Assembly: GCF_041361465.1 (NCBI RefSeq)
Contig: NZ_JBGKAC010000001.1
Coordinates: 1,922,001-1,986,000 of the forward strand
Direction of reading: 5' to 3'
Source: Halobaculum sp. MBLA0143
GTDB lineage: Archaea; Halobacteriota; Halobacteria; Halobacteriales; Haloferacaceae
DNA: 64,000 bases
Shown here: positions 7,638 to 16,951 of the stretch, one piece after another
Numbering within the stretch: position 1 is the stretch's first letter
Layout: each line of letters begins with the position of its first letter
Made by a program: the position numbers and the translations under genes
Notes under the pieces: model-generated
What the model saw: only the letters and a program-made list of their open reading frames with translations
What the model was told of the DNA's origin: nothing
Databases searched by the model: none

Positions 7638-9794
7638 CTACAGCAGTCGGTCGCGAGCCTCCTCCGTCCACAACACTCGGCCGCGGTAGAGGTACGGGCC
7701 ACTGTTGTCGTCGAGGAACGTCTCGAACGCGTCACGGTCCATCTCGTGGCGACGGCGCTGCCCGTTGAGCCGCGGCCCGTCGTCGGCGTCGATTCGGGCG
7801 TGGACGACCTGCGCGCCGGCGCAGCCGGGCGAGAAGTTCCGGGCCGTCACCGTGTACCGGTCGTCGTCGGGCCGCGTCACCTCGTAGCGCGACGGCAGGA
7901 TGTCGTCCGACTGGGAGACGACGTGTGTTCCGTCGCCGACCGCGAGGTAGTCGGGGTCGACCAACGCCTCGTGGCGTGCCGTCTGGGTCGCGCCGGCGAC
8001 GGAGAAGCCGGAGGCCAACAGCCTGGCGAACGTCGCCCCGACGCCGGCGGCCATCCCGTCCAACACGTCCCGGCAGGTGACCACGCCGGCGACGCTGCCA
8101 CGCTCCACGAGCGTGACGCCGTCCTCGTAGGAGTCGCAGGTGTTGAGGAAGAACGTCCGTGCGTTCGACTCTCGGAGCGTCGTCGGCGAGAAGACGCCGT
8201 CGGCACACGCGAGCCCGGTGGGCTCGCGGTGACCGACGAAGTGGAGGAGGTCCGTTCCGCGCTCGAGCGCCCGAGCGAGTTCTCCGACCGTCGGGTCGGT
8301 CAGCGTCGTCACGGCCAGCCCCAGGTCCTCGCTCCGACGGTCGTAGTGGCTCACTGCTCGTTCCAACTCCGCGTGTTCGTCGACACCACTGGAGACGGCC
8401 AACACGGACAGTGTCTCCGCTCCGTCGGCGTAGCGGTCGCGGTTGCGGAACCCCGCTGGCACGGCGTCGAACGCCGTGACGGGCTGGCCCGGGCCACTCC
8501 AGCCGTGGACGGTCCCACAGTCGTGTGCGGCCGCGATCCGACGCGAAGGGAGCGGGCGTGGCGGATCGCCGGCCCCGCCGGGCTCGTCGACACAGTGGCC
8601 GCCGTCCGTCCGTGGGCGCCGACACTCCCAGTCGCCGTCGACCACCTCCGCCGTCGAGAGGGTGCGGCCGCGGGGTGGCACCGGTGCCGGCAGCCTGTGG
8701 ACCGTCCGGGCGAGCACCTCCAGGCTCTCGTACCGTGGGGCGACGGACACGGAGAGGTGCCAGTCGGGCAGCTCCGTGACGAGCGGCGCGAGCGGCGCGT
8801 CCAGGTACCGCGCGACCCGTTGCGCGAGCGGGGCGTCGTACAGTCGCTCGGGGTCGATCCCGACGCGCGACAGCTTCGTCGCCGCCGACACCGGGGGGCC
8901 GTACGGACCGACCCCACGGACCAGGTGATCGCCGAAGAAGGCCGTTTCGAGCACCCGCGCCGCCCGGCTCGCGTAGCCGGTCGCGCCCCCGGGATGTGTC
9001 ACGTCGTCGTGAGTCGACACCGGTCCGGACGGGCCCAGCGACACCGACCGCCCGTCGAGGTCGAGCCGCGGCGTCGCGCCGTCGACCACCTCTACCGCCG
9101 CCCCGAGGTAGTACGCGAGCGTCGTGCTCGTCAAGACGGTCTGGAGGTCACGCGGGAGCGTGAGCGTAACGCCGGTGTCGTCGTCGAGCCGTTCCGTCAC
9201 CGACGGGGACACCGTCGTCTCCGAGCCGAAGGCGACGCGCGGCGCCGGATCCCTGACGCTGGGCCACGACCGATCCGGGGTCGTCAGCTCGGCGCCGGCT
9301 GCGAACGTCTCCACCGCCGCCGCCACCCCCTCGACCGTCCGCGGCACCGTCACCGTCCCGGTCGGCTCGTCGACGGACGGCTCGAACCCGACGGAGACGG
9401 GGGTCGGTTCTCCGAACTCGACGGTGACGTGCTCCAGCCCGGACCGAGAGACCCGGACGGGCCCGTCGACGCGGACGAACGTCCTGACGGGCGCCAGGAT
9501 CCGGACGAGGTACGACCCAGCCGGGAGCGACACCCGCTGTCCGGTCCAGTTGTGCACGTGGTACTCCCCACTCTCCAGGTCGGCTACCTCCACCTGCACG
9601 TCCGGCGCGACGAGCCCCCGGGTCTCGGCGGCGACGACCGCCGCCGGCTCGTCGGGGCCGTCCACCCGCTCGGCCAGCGTCTCCGCGACCGAGGGGGCCT
9701 CCGTCGTCGACTCCCAGCCGTCCGTCTCGAACTGGGTGACCGTGCCGTCGCTGTCGACGACCCGAAAGCCGGACATCGTCCGGGAGAACTCCAT
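7638..9794 (-). CDS. CHAT-domain caspase-like protease
   Basis: 718 residues. The C-terminal third is a caspase-fold CHAT domain: ELARALERGTDLLHFVGHREP supplies the catalytic His (residue 522) and ARTFFLNTCDSYEDG the catalytic Cys (residue 553), followed by GSVAGVVTCRDVLDG and a helix resembling GATFARLLASGFSVAGA. The first 430 residues are beta-rich and unrecognised. CHAT proteases act in separase-like, gasdermin-activating and type III-E CRISPR (TPR-CHAT) systems; similar large proteins occur in haloarchaea. An AT-rich TATA-like stretch (TTTATTATTC on the minus strand) lies about 36 bases before the ATG, giving a short leader. Target unknown; an immune role is inference. Confidence 0.85.
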   Translation of the reverse strand: MEFSRTMSGFRVVDSDGTVTQFETDGWESTTEAPSVAETLAERVDGPDEPAAVVAAETRGLVAPDVQVEVADLESGEYHVHNWTGQRVSLPAGSYLVRILAPVRTFVRVDGPVRVSRSGLEHVTVEFGEPTPVSVGFEPSVDEPTGTVTVPRTVEGVAAAVETFAAGAELTTPDRSWPSVRDPAPRVAFGSETTVSPSVTERLDDDTGVTLTLPRDLQTVLTSTTLAYYLGAAVEVVDGATPRLDLDGRSVSLGPSGPVSTHDDVTHPGGATGYASRAARVLETAFFGDHLVRGVGPYGPPVSAATKLSRVGIDPERLYDAPLAQRVARYLDAPLAPLVTELPDWHLSVSVAPRYESLEVLARTVHRLPAPVPPRGRTLSTAEVVDGDWECRRPRTDGGHCVDEPGGAGDPPRPLPSRRIAAAHDCGTVHGWSGPGQPVTAFDAVPAGFRNRDRYADGAETLSVLAVSSGVDEHAELERAVSHYDRRSEDLGLAVTTLTDPTVGELARALERGTDLLHFVGHREPTGLACADGVFSPTTLRESNARTFFLNTCDSYEDGVTLVERGSVAGVVTCRDVLDGMAAGVGATFARLLASGFSVAGATQTARHEALVDPDYLAVGDGTHVVSQSDDILPSRYEVTRPDDDRYTVTARNFSPGCAGAQVVHARIDADDGPRLNGQRRRHEMDRDAFETFLDDNSGPYLYRGRVLWTEEARDRLL

Positions 9795-9874
9795 CCTCGA
9801 TGTGTCAGTTGGAAACGAAAGAATAATAAACTAACCGATGGTTTCGCACCGGAACGAGGAACGAAACCGGGCGA

Positions 9875-11134
9875 TCAGGCCAGCTCTTCGATGCGTTCGG
9901 CGACTTCCGTGGCAAACTGCGAGGTGCCCAGCTTCGTGGCGTCCTCGCGCTGGCGCTCTAAGTCGTAGGTGACGCGCCCGGAGACGATCTGTTCTTCGAC
10001 GGCGTCACGCACGAGTTCGGCGGCGTCGTCCCAGCCCATGTACTCCAGCATGATCCGGCCCGAGAGGATGATCGCCGAGGGGTTCACCTTGTCCTCGCCG
10101 GCGTACTTCGGCGCCGAGCCGTGGACCGGCTCCGCCAGCACGCGACCGTGGCCGAAGTTGGCGCCCGGTGCGATCCCGAGCCCGCCGATCTGTGCGCCGG
10201 CGGCGTCAGAGAGGTAGTCCCCGTTCAGGTTCGGCATCGCCAGTACGTCGTACTGGTCCGTCCGGGTCAACAGCTGTTGGAGCATGTTGTCCGCGATCCG
10301 GTCGTTGACGACGACGGCGTCCTCGGGCGCCTCGCCGTCGCGCTCCTCCCACAGCGTGTCCTCCGTGATGACGTTCTCGCCGTACTCCTCGCGGGCGACC
10401 TCGTAGCCCCAGTCGCGGAACTGCCCTTCGGTGAACTTCATGATGTTCCCCTTGTGGACCAGGGTGACGGAGTCGCGGTCGTTCTCCAGGGCGTAGTCGA
10501 TGGCCTCGCGGACGAGCCGCTTCGTCCCGAACTCCGTGATCGGCTTGATCCCGATCCCGACCGGGCCCTCGTGGATGGAGTCGTACCCCATCTCGTCTTC
10601 GATGAACTCGCGGACCCGTTCGACTTCCTCGGTCCCCTCCTCGAACTCGATCCCGGAGTAGACGTCTTCCGTGTTCTCGCGGAACGTCACCATGTCCATC
10701 TCCTCGGGTGCCTTCACGGGCGAGGAGACGCCGTCGAGGTAGTAGGTCGGCCGGACGTTGGCGTACATGTCCAGCGTCTGGCGTAAGGCGACGTTCAGCG
10801 ACCGGAAGCCGGAGCCGACCGGCGTCGTCAGCGGCCCCTTCAGCGCGACGCGGTGCTCGCGGATCGCCTCTACCGTCTCCGTTGGCAGATTCTCGTCGTA
10901 CTTCTCCCGGGCCGTCTCGCCCGCGTACACCCGCATCCAGTTGATCTCGCGGCCGGTCGCCTCTGCCGCGGCGCTCAGAACCTCCTCTGCGGCCGGCCCC
11001 ACGTCCTCGCCCGTCCCGTCGCCGTAGAGAATCGGCACGATCGGGTCGTCGGGGACGTTCAGTTCACCCGTCTCCTCGTCGGCGAGCGTGATCTTCGAAC
11101 CCGTCTCCGGGGCCTCGATGTGCTCGTAGCTCAT
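9875..11134 (-). CDS. icd: NADP-dependent isocitrate dehydrogenase
   Basis: Oxidative decarboxylation of isocitrate to 2-oxoglutarate in the TCA cycle. About 419 residues. Family landmarks: VPILYGDGTGEDVGP, GPLTTPVGSGFRSLNVALR with substrate residues, DMVTFRENTEDVYSGIE, LVHKGNIMKFTEGQF, NLNGDYLSDAAGAQIGGLG and the cofactor loop AEPVHGSAPKYAG. ATG at 11134 is preferred over GTG at 11140; a CATTTACC TATA-like box lies about 34 bases upstream. A housekeeping gene between the CHAT and STAND-type genes, so those two are not one operon. Confidence 0.97.
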   Translation of the reverse strand: MSYEHIEAPETGSKITLADEETGELNVPDDPIVPILYGDGTGEDVGPAAEEVLSAAAEATGREINWMRVYAGETAREKYDENLPTETVEAIREHRVALKGPLTTPVGSGFRSLNVALRQTLDMYANVRPTYYLDGVSSPVKAPEEMDMVTFRENTEDVYSGIEFEEGTEEVERVREFIEDEMGYDSIHEGPVGIGIKPITEFGTKRLVREAIDYALENDRDSVTLVHKGNIMKFTEGQFRDWGYEVAREEYGENVITEDTLWEERDGEAPEDAVVVNDRIADNMLQQLLTRTDQYDVLAMPNLNGDYLSDAAGAQIGGLGIAPGANFGHGRVLAEPVHGSAPKYAGEDKVNPSAIILSGRIMLEYMGWDDAAELVRDAVEEQIVSGRVTYDLERQREDATKLGTSQFATEVAERIEELA

Positions 11135-11272
11135 AGACACGTCGGATTTTCCGTGGGGCTGGTAAATGCCTGCCGTTCTCCGCGTTCGGCGGTGTGAGCC
11201 CGGTTGTGCGACTGTGTGACGTGTGGTCAGGGTGTGGTTGGCGTGAGATTTGCGGGGAGCGGTGGTGGGGGG

Positions 11273-13690
11273 TCAGTCTGTGAGGTCGTCGATTACGTCT
11301 TCGCGGAACTGGCGGTGACCGTCCAATTCATCAAGATCGGACTTTTCGATTCGTTCAAGTGACTCGTGGGCGCGGCGGAGTGCTTCGGTGTTGTTGCCGA
11401 GTTCGCGGTGAGCACGGATCGCGTTGCGGTCTGTCTTCAGGAACTCTCTGAAGTCGTCAATCTTGTCGTTTATCGCCGCCGCGTCCTCGAACTTCTCTCT
11501 CGCGTCGTCCCAGTCGTCCGTTTCCTCGGCAAGTACTCCAAGATTGTTGAGACTCTTTGCTTGGCCAACTGTGTCTCCTAATCCCCTTGATAGTTCTAGG
11601 CTTTCTTTGTAATATTCTCTTGCTTCAGAGTATATTCGTTTGTTCTGCGCTATTAGTCCAAGATTGTTGAGAGTTGTTGCCCGGCCGGCTGCATCGTCTA
11701 GCTCTTTTTTTAGCTTTAGGCTTTTTTTGTGGTATTTCTTTGCAATCGCGTAGTTTTCTTGGTTACGTGCGATTAGTCCGAGGTTCTCGGAACACGCTGC
11801 CAGACCGGATCTGTGATTTATTTCCTCAAACATGTTTCTACTTTTCTCATAGTACTTTTTTGCATTCTGGTAATTTTTTTGTCGTAGAGCTACTGATCCA
11901 AGATTGTGAAAACTCGTTGCACGACCAGCGATGTCGTTCAGTTCATCTTTTAGTTCCAAACTTTTTTTATGATACTTTTCTGCTTTATTTAAATTCCCTC
12001 TTCTTTTTTCAATTAAACCAAGATTCCCGAGAGCCGCTGCTTCCATGCTGTCGTCCTCAGTCTTCTCCAGAACGAACTCGTTTTCATCTGTCGCGTCGTC
12101 TAACTCCCCGGAATTAAGTTTCATCAATCCACGCAGATTCGCAAGCCGCTGACGGCTCCACGAGTCCGGTGGGTTGATGCCGGACTCCTCAGTCTTCCCG
12201 AACAGTGGTGTCAGCTTAGGCCGTCGCGCACCAATCTCGAATATCTCGAGCAGGAATTGTCCTCGAGACTCGTCGTACGGGTCGACTGACAACTCGTTTA
12301 GACAGTTCTCAAAGGACTGTCGACCAACTGCATCCTTTGCCAGTCGAACCAGAAACAGCTCTGACCACAACTCGTGGTTCGTCCCGAACGAGTTACCATC
12401 GCGGCTAAAAACAACTTTTTCATCCATATCGCCTCCTAGTAATCTAGTCACTTCGTTTTGTTCTTCCACATTACTGGCCAACCCGAGCAGTGATTGCTCT
12501 CGCACCGTGAACCCGGCTGCGTTCAGAACGTTCACTCCGATTGCGGTCTGACGGCGAAGCCGATCGGCCGCCGATAGACCTGTCTCTGGGCCATCGGGAG
12601 TTACGTCGTTATACACCTCCGCAACATGCCTCTCCAACGAAAACTCCGAGTTACTCCAATCTACCACAGGATGGCCAACGGGAAAGAAGTACGACAGCAA
12701 CAGCATCGCGCTCGCCTGATTGTCGTCGGTGATCCGGTCGTGAATCCTCTCGGGGTCCATCCGCACCGACTGCCCAGTCGCCCGCTCGAAGCTGTCGATC
12801 ACCCACTCCGTCTCGGTCGCTGTCAGCCCGCCCAGCGAAACCGTGTCGAGATTGTTCTTTGCAGCGATAATATCCCCCCAGCGATTACTGTCGGGCGCGA
12901 CCATGTCCGCGTCAGTGTCGTCGTCGGCAAGCCTCCGCGCCGTCTCGGTGATCCCGTCGTCCCACTCCGTCTCGCGGGAGTCGAACAGGAAACTCACCTC
13001 CTCGTCGTCCGCGAACTCGTCCAGCAGCGTGAACACGGGGAGGTGTGGCCGTCGTGTCGCGTCCGAGACGATCACCAACACCGGCTCTGGAGTCCGACGA
13101 ATCGCCGCGGCGAGTTCGTCGGTGTCGGTGATCTGCGCGCCGCTGCCGCGGTCGCGGTAGAGCACGCGACCGACGCCCTCCTCACCGTCCTCACCCATCC
13201 GCCACTGCTCTGCCACCTGACGGACGAGCGTGGACTTACCCGCCCCCGGAGCGCCGAGAACGACCCGTGCGCCCCCATCACGTAGCTTCTCGACCAACTC
13301 CGTCGTGAGCGAGCCCGACTCTTGATCGGGCGACACGCGATCCGCGGCGAATCCGCGGTGGATCTCGGCGAAGCGGAACTCCCGTCGCCAGCACGCCTCC
13401 GGGTCGACATCCGAGTCGTCGGTGAACCGCTCGGGCGGCAGCCAGGTGAAGCCGTGATCCGTCACGTCCACGGGGTCGCCATCCATCAGCGCCGCCGCGA
13501 GTGTATCCGGCACACGGCGACGCCGGTAGAGCCGTCTGGCGAACCTGTCGAGCCCGCTCCCGAAGAGCCGTTTCCGCACCGTCTTCGACGCGGTCGCGGC
13601 GAGAAGTCCACCCACACCGAGCGAGGTGACGACCCCGGCGGTCGTCGTGAGGAACCGCAAGACCCCGGAGACGACACTGGCGAGGTCCAT
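11273..13690 (-). CDS. membrane-anchored STAND-type P-loop NTPase with C-terminal TPRs
   Basis: 805 residues in three parts. Residues 8-35 form a hydrophobic helix followed by a basic patch (KTVRKRLF, RRLYRRRR), suggesting a membrane anchor. Residues about 120-540 hold an NTPase: Walker A GAPGAGKST at 146-154, Walker B-like VLVIVSDA at 204-211 and a sensor-like SFLFDSRE near 233-240, then a helical region as in STAND ATPases. From about residue 545 there are five or six tetratricopeptide repeats with a 40-residue period, recurring as NLGLIA...YxxAKKYHKKSLxLxxELxD. The TPR part (roughly 11570-12060) is clearly more AT-rich than the rest. The layout resembles NLR-like immune sensors and SARP/MalT-type regulators. 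A TATA-like CTTTTT lies 30 bases before the ATG. Confidence 0.82.
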   Translation of the reverse strand: MDLASVVSGVLRFLTTTAGVVTSLGVGGLLAATASKTVRKRLFGSGLDRFARRLYRRRRVPDTLAAALMDGDPVDVTDHGFTWLPPERFTDDSDVDPEACWRREFRFAEIHRGFAADRVSPDQESGSLTTELVEKLRDGGARVVLGAPGAGKSTLVRQVAEQWRMGEDGEEGVGRVLYRDRGSGAQITDTDELAAAIRRTPEPVLVIVSDATRRPHLPVFTLLDEFADDEEVSFLFDSRETEWDDGITETARRLADDDTDADMVAPDSNRWGDIIAAKNNLDTVSLGGLTATETEWVIDSFERATGQSVRMDPERIHDRITDDNQASAMLLLSYFFPVGHPVVDWSNSEFSLERHVAEVYNDVTPDGPETGLSAADRLRRQTAIGVNVLNAAGFTVREQSLLGLASNVEEQNEVTRLLGGDMDEKVVFSRDGNSFGTNHELWSELFLVRLAKDAVGRQSFENCLNELSVDPYDESRGQFLLEIFEIGARRPKLTPLFGKTEESGINPPDSWSRQRLANLRGLMKLNSGELDDATDENEFVLEKTEDDSMEAAALGNLGLIEKRRGNLNKAEKYHKKSLELKDELNDIAGRATSFHNLGSVALRQKNYQNAKKYYEKSRNMFEEINHRSGLAACSENLGLIARNQENYAIAKKYHKKSLKLKKELDDAAGRATTLNNLGLIAQNKRIYSEAREYYKESLELSRGLGDTVGQAKSLNNLGVLAEETDDWDDAREKFEDAAAINDKIDDFREFLKTDRNAIRAHRELGNNTEALRRAHESLERIEKSDLDELDGHRQFREDVIDDLTD

Positions 13691-13794
13691 GCACTCGTTA
13701 CCGTACTAGCCGGCAAAAAGATACCGCCGGTGCCCCGGAGCGACGTGGTGGCGTCGTCGCAGCGCAACGACCGGCAGACCCTCCCGTACCGCGT

Positions 13795-14511
13795 TCACGC
13801 ACCGGACTCCTCGTCGTCGCCGCTGGGTCGCCGCACCGACAGCCGGGCGACGTTCTCGCGGGAGACGCGTGTGAGTCCGGAGCCTCGCGGCCGACGGAGG
13901 TCGGGGGCTCGATCAGACCGCCGGACGTTCCCGAGTAGGATGTCGTCGTCGCCAGGCCGTGAGTCGAACGCCGCAACCTCGCCGACGACGCGACTCCCGT
14001 CCGTCGTCAGCAGTTCGACCGTGTCTCCGGGCCCGAGGCTGTCGACGAGTCGCTCCCAGGGTCGTGTGCGACGGGAGCCACCGCGTCGGCCCTCGAACAG
14101 ACGACGCTTCGCCAGCCCGCAGGCGTACCCCCCGAGCACCGCGACGACGACCTGCGACGCAATCAGGTTCACCGACTCCAGAACCGACAGCCGCGAAATC
14201 GTCTGAACGGCCAGTTCGCGGTCTACGACGAACCACTCCGGCGACAGGAACGCGAGCGGGGCGAACCGAACCGTCGGCACGAGTTCTCGCCACAGCGCCA
14301 CGGCCGCCAGCGACAGGAACCCCCCGACGGCCATCGACACGAGTCGGTTCACCCGGCCGTCGTTCTCCAGTGCGACGTTCGCCCAGTAGTACGCCCGCAC
14401 CGCGAAGTAGCCCGGCACGAGCAAGAATAGGAAGAAGAACAGCTGTCGGCCCAGCGAGACGCCGGTCTGTGCGACGGCTGCCGCCATGCGACCGACGATG
14501 TTGACTATCAT
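13795..14511 (-). CDS. membrane protein with C-terminal small beta-barrel-like domain (DUF6338-like)
   Basis: About 238 residues from the ATG at 14511; an in-frame GTG at 14547 would add 12. Membrane helices: FFFFLFLLVPGYFAVRAYYW, LVSMAVGGFLSLAAVAL and VVVAVLGGYACGLAKR. The C-terminal part reads DTVELLTTDGSRVVGEVAAF...DDDILLGNV, a pattern recalling the cytoplasmic SH3-like tail of DUF6338 membrane proteins (recollection, not searched). Function unknown. It lies 104 bases upstream of the STAND-type gene on the same strand, but that gene has its own TATA-like box, so cotranscription is uncertain. Confidence 0.7.
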   Translation of the reverse strand: MIVNIVGRMAAAVAQTGVSLGRQLFFFLFLLVPGYFAVRAYYWANVALENDGRVNRLVSMAVGGFLSLAAVALWRELVPTVRFAPLAFLSPEWFVVDRELAVQTISRLSVLESVNLIASQVVVAVLGGYACGLAKRRLFEGRRGGSRRTRPWERLVDSLGPGDTVELLTTDGSRVVGEVAAFDSRPGDDDILLGNVRRSDRAPDLRRPRGSGLTRVSRENVARLSVRRPSGDDEESGA

Positions 14512-14598
14512 TTTAACACTCACGGTTCGATACCGCCGTCCACTCACTCCGTTCCGGTTCCCGACTCGTTAACCCCCCGGCCTGCCCCAAGTTCGGGT

Positions 14599-15453
14599 GT
14601 GCGAGTCATCTGTCACGGCGGCGCGGGCGGCGTTCCCGACGAACCGGAGCCCAGACAGGCAGCCTTAGACGACGCGGCGGCGACGGGCGCGGCGGCGGAG
14701 ACGGCAGTCGACGCGGTCGTCGACGCCGTCGAACTGTTGGAGGCGGACGACCGGTTCAACGCGGGCTACGGCGGCGCGGTGCAGTCGGACGGCGTCGTCC
14801 GGACGGACGCCGGAATCGCCACGGACGACCGCGCGGTCGGGGCCGTCGCCTCCCTCGCGGGCGTGCGCGACGCCGTCGCCGCCGCGCGGGTGGTGATGGA
14901 GGAGACGCCACACGTTCTCGTGGCCGGGGAGCCGGGCCGCGAGCTCGCGGCCGACTACGGAGTCGAGACGGACGTGGACCTCCTGACGGAGGAGGCGCGG
15001 GCCGACTACGAGGACGCAGACCCGCCGACCGGCGGCCCGCGCGACCACCTCGACTGGCTGGACGAGCGGTTCGGCGGCCACGACACGGTCGGCGCCGTGG
15101 CACACGACCCCGAGACCGACGGGTTCGCCGCCGCCACCTCCACCGGCGGCCGGACGTTCGCCCTCGCCGGGCGCGTCGGCGACGTGCCACAGCTGGGTTC
15201 GGGGTTCTTCGCCGCGCCGGCCGGTGGAGCCTCGGCCACCGGCGCCGGCGAGGACATCGCCAAGGCGACGCTGACGCGGCGTGCCGTGCGGCACCTGGAG
15301 TCCGGGTTGGACGCCCAGGCGGCCGCAGACCGCGCCATCCAGGAGTTCGGCGAGATTACGGGGTCGTCGGCAGGGGTCATCGTGTTGGATGAGGCCGGCG
15401 CCGGCTCGGCGTTCAACTCCGAAGGGATGCAGACGAGCGTCGCCACGGAGTGA
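14599..15453 (+). CDS. isoaspartyl peptidase / L-asparaginase (Ntn hydrolase)
   Basis: Ntn-fold hydrolase that self-cleaves before a threonine and removes isoaspartyl residues or hydrolyses asparagine. 284 residues. Seen: N-terminal ICHGGAGG, DDRFNAGYGGAVQSDG, and the autocleavage site GGHDTVGAVAHD, where Thr163 would become the nucleophile; downstream ATSTGGR and GSGFFA build the substrate pocket. Start is GTG at 14599. Divergent from the membrane protein gene, with an 87-bp intergenic region. Confidence 0.92.
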   Translation: MRVICHGGAGGVPDEPEPRQAALDDAAATGAAAETAVDAVVDAVELLEADDRFNAGYGGAVQSDGVVRTDAGIATDDRAVGAVASLAGVRDAVAAARVVMEETPHVLVAGEPGRELAADYGVETDVDLLTEEARADYEDADPPTGGPRDHLDWLDERFGGHDTVGAVAHDPETDGFAAATSTGGRTFALAGRVGDVPQLGSGFFAAPAGGASATGAGEDIAKATLTRRAVRHLESGLDAQAAADRAIQEFGEITGSSAGVIVLDEAGAGSAFNSEGMQTSVATE

Positions 15454-15559
15454 CGGGCGAACGGGGCGACGACCGTGTGGGCGAGGGACTGTGAGACCGC
15501 ACCACGGCGACGGCGAAACGACACCGTTTTGAGTGTGACACCGTTACCGATTGATGCGC

Positions 15560-15634
15560 GCTCCGGTAGTGTAGTCCGGCCAATCATATTGCCCTCTCGA
15601 GGCAATGACCTGGGTTCGAATCCCGGCCGGAGCA
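15560..15634 (+). tRNA. tRNA-Glu (CTC)
   Basis: Acceptor arm GCTCCGG pairs with CCGGAGC, discriminator A. Anticodon stem TTGCC/GGCAA encloses loop CTCTCGA, anticodon CTC. T-arm CTGGGTTCGAATCCCGG is canonical. No intron; no CCA encoded. Confidence 0.96.
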
Positions 15635-15709
15635 GTTCTCTCGAATCGACTCGCGAGTCCCGTCACCGTGTGGAGTTCCCGACAGTCCGAGCGGTCGTGA
15701 CTGCCGGGT

Positions 15710-16951
15710 TCAGGCGAGGTCGAACTCCACCGCCGACTCGCGGTCGGGGTGGTGGATCGCCTCGCCGGAGTCGGTGTCGAACAGGTGGAGCCGATCCGGC
15801 GGGAGTCGGAGCCCGATTCGGTCGCGTTCCCTCACGTCGGCGCCTCCGTCGACGGCAGCCGTGACGCTCGGTCCGCCGTCCAGCGTCGCGTGGACGAACG
15901 AGCGTTCTCCGACCGGTTCGGTGACGTCCACCGTCGCAGGCAGTGTCGTTCTCGTGTCACCCGTCTCGGTGACGACGACATCCTCCGGCCGGGCACCGAC
16001 CGTCACTCGGTCGAAGCCGTCGGCAGCGTCCACGAGTGGCTCGACGGCGGGGTAGTCGACCGGTCCGGCGAACCCGTCGCGCTCGGCGCGCATCGAGAGC
16101 GTGTTCATCGAGGGCTCACCGACGAACTGCGCGACGAACAGGTTCGTGGGTTCGTGGTAACAGTCCATCGGCGGCGCGACCTGTTGGATCTCGCCGTCCA
16201 ACAACACGGCCACCCGGTCACCCATCGTCATCGCCTCCGTCTGGTCGTGCGTGACGTAGACGGTCGTCACGCCCAGGTCGCGTTGGAGCTGTTGGATCTC
16301 CGTCCGCATCCGGGCCCGGAGGGTCGCGTCCAGGTTCGACAACGGCTCGTCCAACAGGAACACCGACGGGTCGCGGACGATCGCCCGTCCGAGTGCGACG
16401 CGTTGTTGTTGACCGCCGGACATCGAGTCTGGAGTGTCGTCGAGTAGCTCGGTCACGTCGAGCGTGTCGGCGACCGACTCCACCTCGGCGGCGATCTCCT
16501 CGTCGGAGAGGTTCGTCGTCATCCGCAGGCCGAACCCGATGTTCTGGCGAGCCGTCATGTGTGGGTACAGCGCGTAGTTCTGGAACACCATCGCGGTGTT
16601 GCGCGCCTCTGGTTCGAGTCCGAGCACGGACTGGCCGTCGATCCGGACGTCTCCGCTCGTCGGCTCCTCTAACCCGGCGATCATCCGGAGTGTGGTCGAC
16701 TTCCCACAGCCGGACGGACCGACGAGAACCAACAGTTCGCCGTCACGGAGCGACAGGGAGAGGTCCTCGACCGCCGTCGCGGAGTCACCGTACGTCTTCG
16801 TCACGTCCGTCAGTTCGAGCGGCACCCCGGTCTCCGACCGACGACGGGCTTGACCGCCGTCTGTCGTCGCCCGGTCGTCTGTCTGTTCGGCGTTGCGCGG
16901 AGATTCGCGGTGGCGTGTCCGTTCGGCGCCACGTCTGTAGTCGTCTGTCAT
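15710..16951 (-). CDS. ABC importer ATPase, UgpC/MalK type
   Basis: Nucleotide-binding subunit of a CUT1 sugar importer. 413 residues: a 42-residue charged N-terminal extension, Walker A GPSGCGKST at 78-86, Q-loop MVFQNYALYPHMT, signature MSGGQQQR, Walker B VFLLDEPLSNLD, H-loop VYVTHDQTEAM, and a C-terminal regulatory OB-type domain (GARPEDVVV). The start ATG at 16951 overlaps the upstream permease stop by four bases; the longer open frame upstream is antisense-type readthrough over the permease gene. Last gene of a four-gene minus-strand operon. Confidence 0.93.
   Translation of the reverse strand: MTDDYRRGAERTRHRESPRNAEQTDDRATTDGGQARRRSETGVPLELTDVTKTYGDSATAVEDLSLSLRDGELLVLVGPSGCGKSTTLRMIAGLEEPTSGDVRIDGQSVLGLEPEARNTAMVFQNYALYPHMTARQNIGFGLRMTTNLSDEEIAAEVESVADTLDVTELLDDTPDSMSGGQQQRVALGRAIVRDPSVFLLDEPLSNLDATLRARMRTEIQQLQRDLGVTTVYVTHDQTEAMTMGDRVAVLLDGEIQQVAPPMDCYHEPTNLFVAQFVGEPSMNTLSMRAERDGFAGPVDYPAVEPLVDAADGFDRVTVGARPEDVVVTETGDTRTTLPATVDVTEPVGERSFVHATLDGGPSVTAAVDGGADVRERDRIGLRLPPDRLHLFDTDSGEAIHHPDRESAVEFDLA

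Noticed and set aside
7539-9968. An 809-codon open frame antisense to the CHAT gene
   Set aside because: Arg/Val/Gly-rich translation without motifs; a high-GC shadow of the real minus-strand gene.
13795-14547. GTG at 14547 as the membrane-protein start
   Set aside because: ATG at 14511 directly precedes the hydrophobic region; the extra 12 residues add nothing, though the GTG is not excluded.
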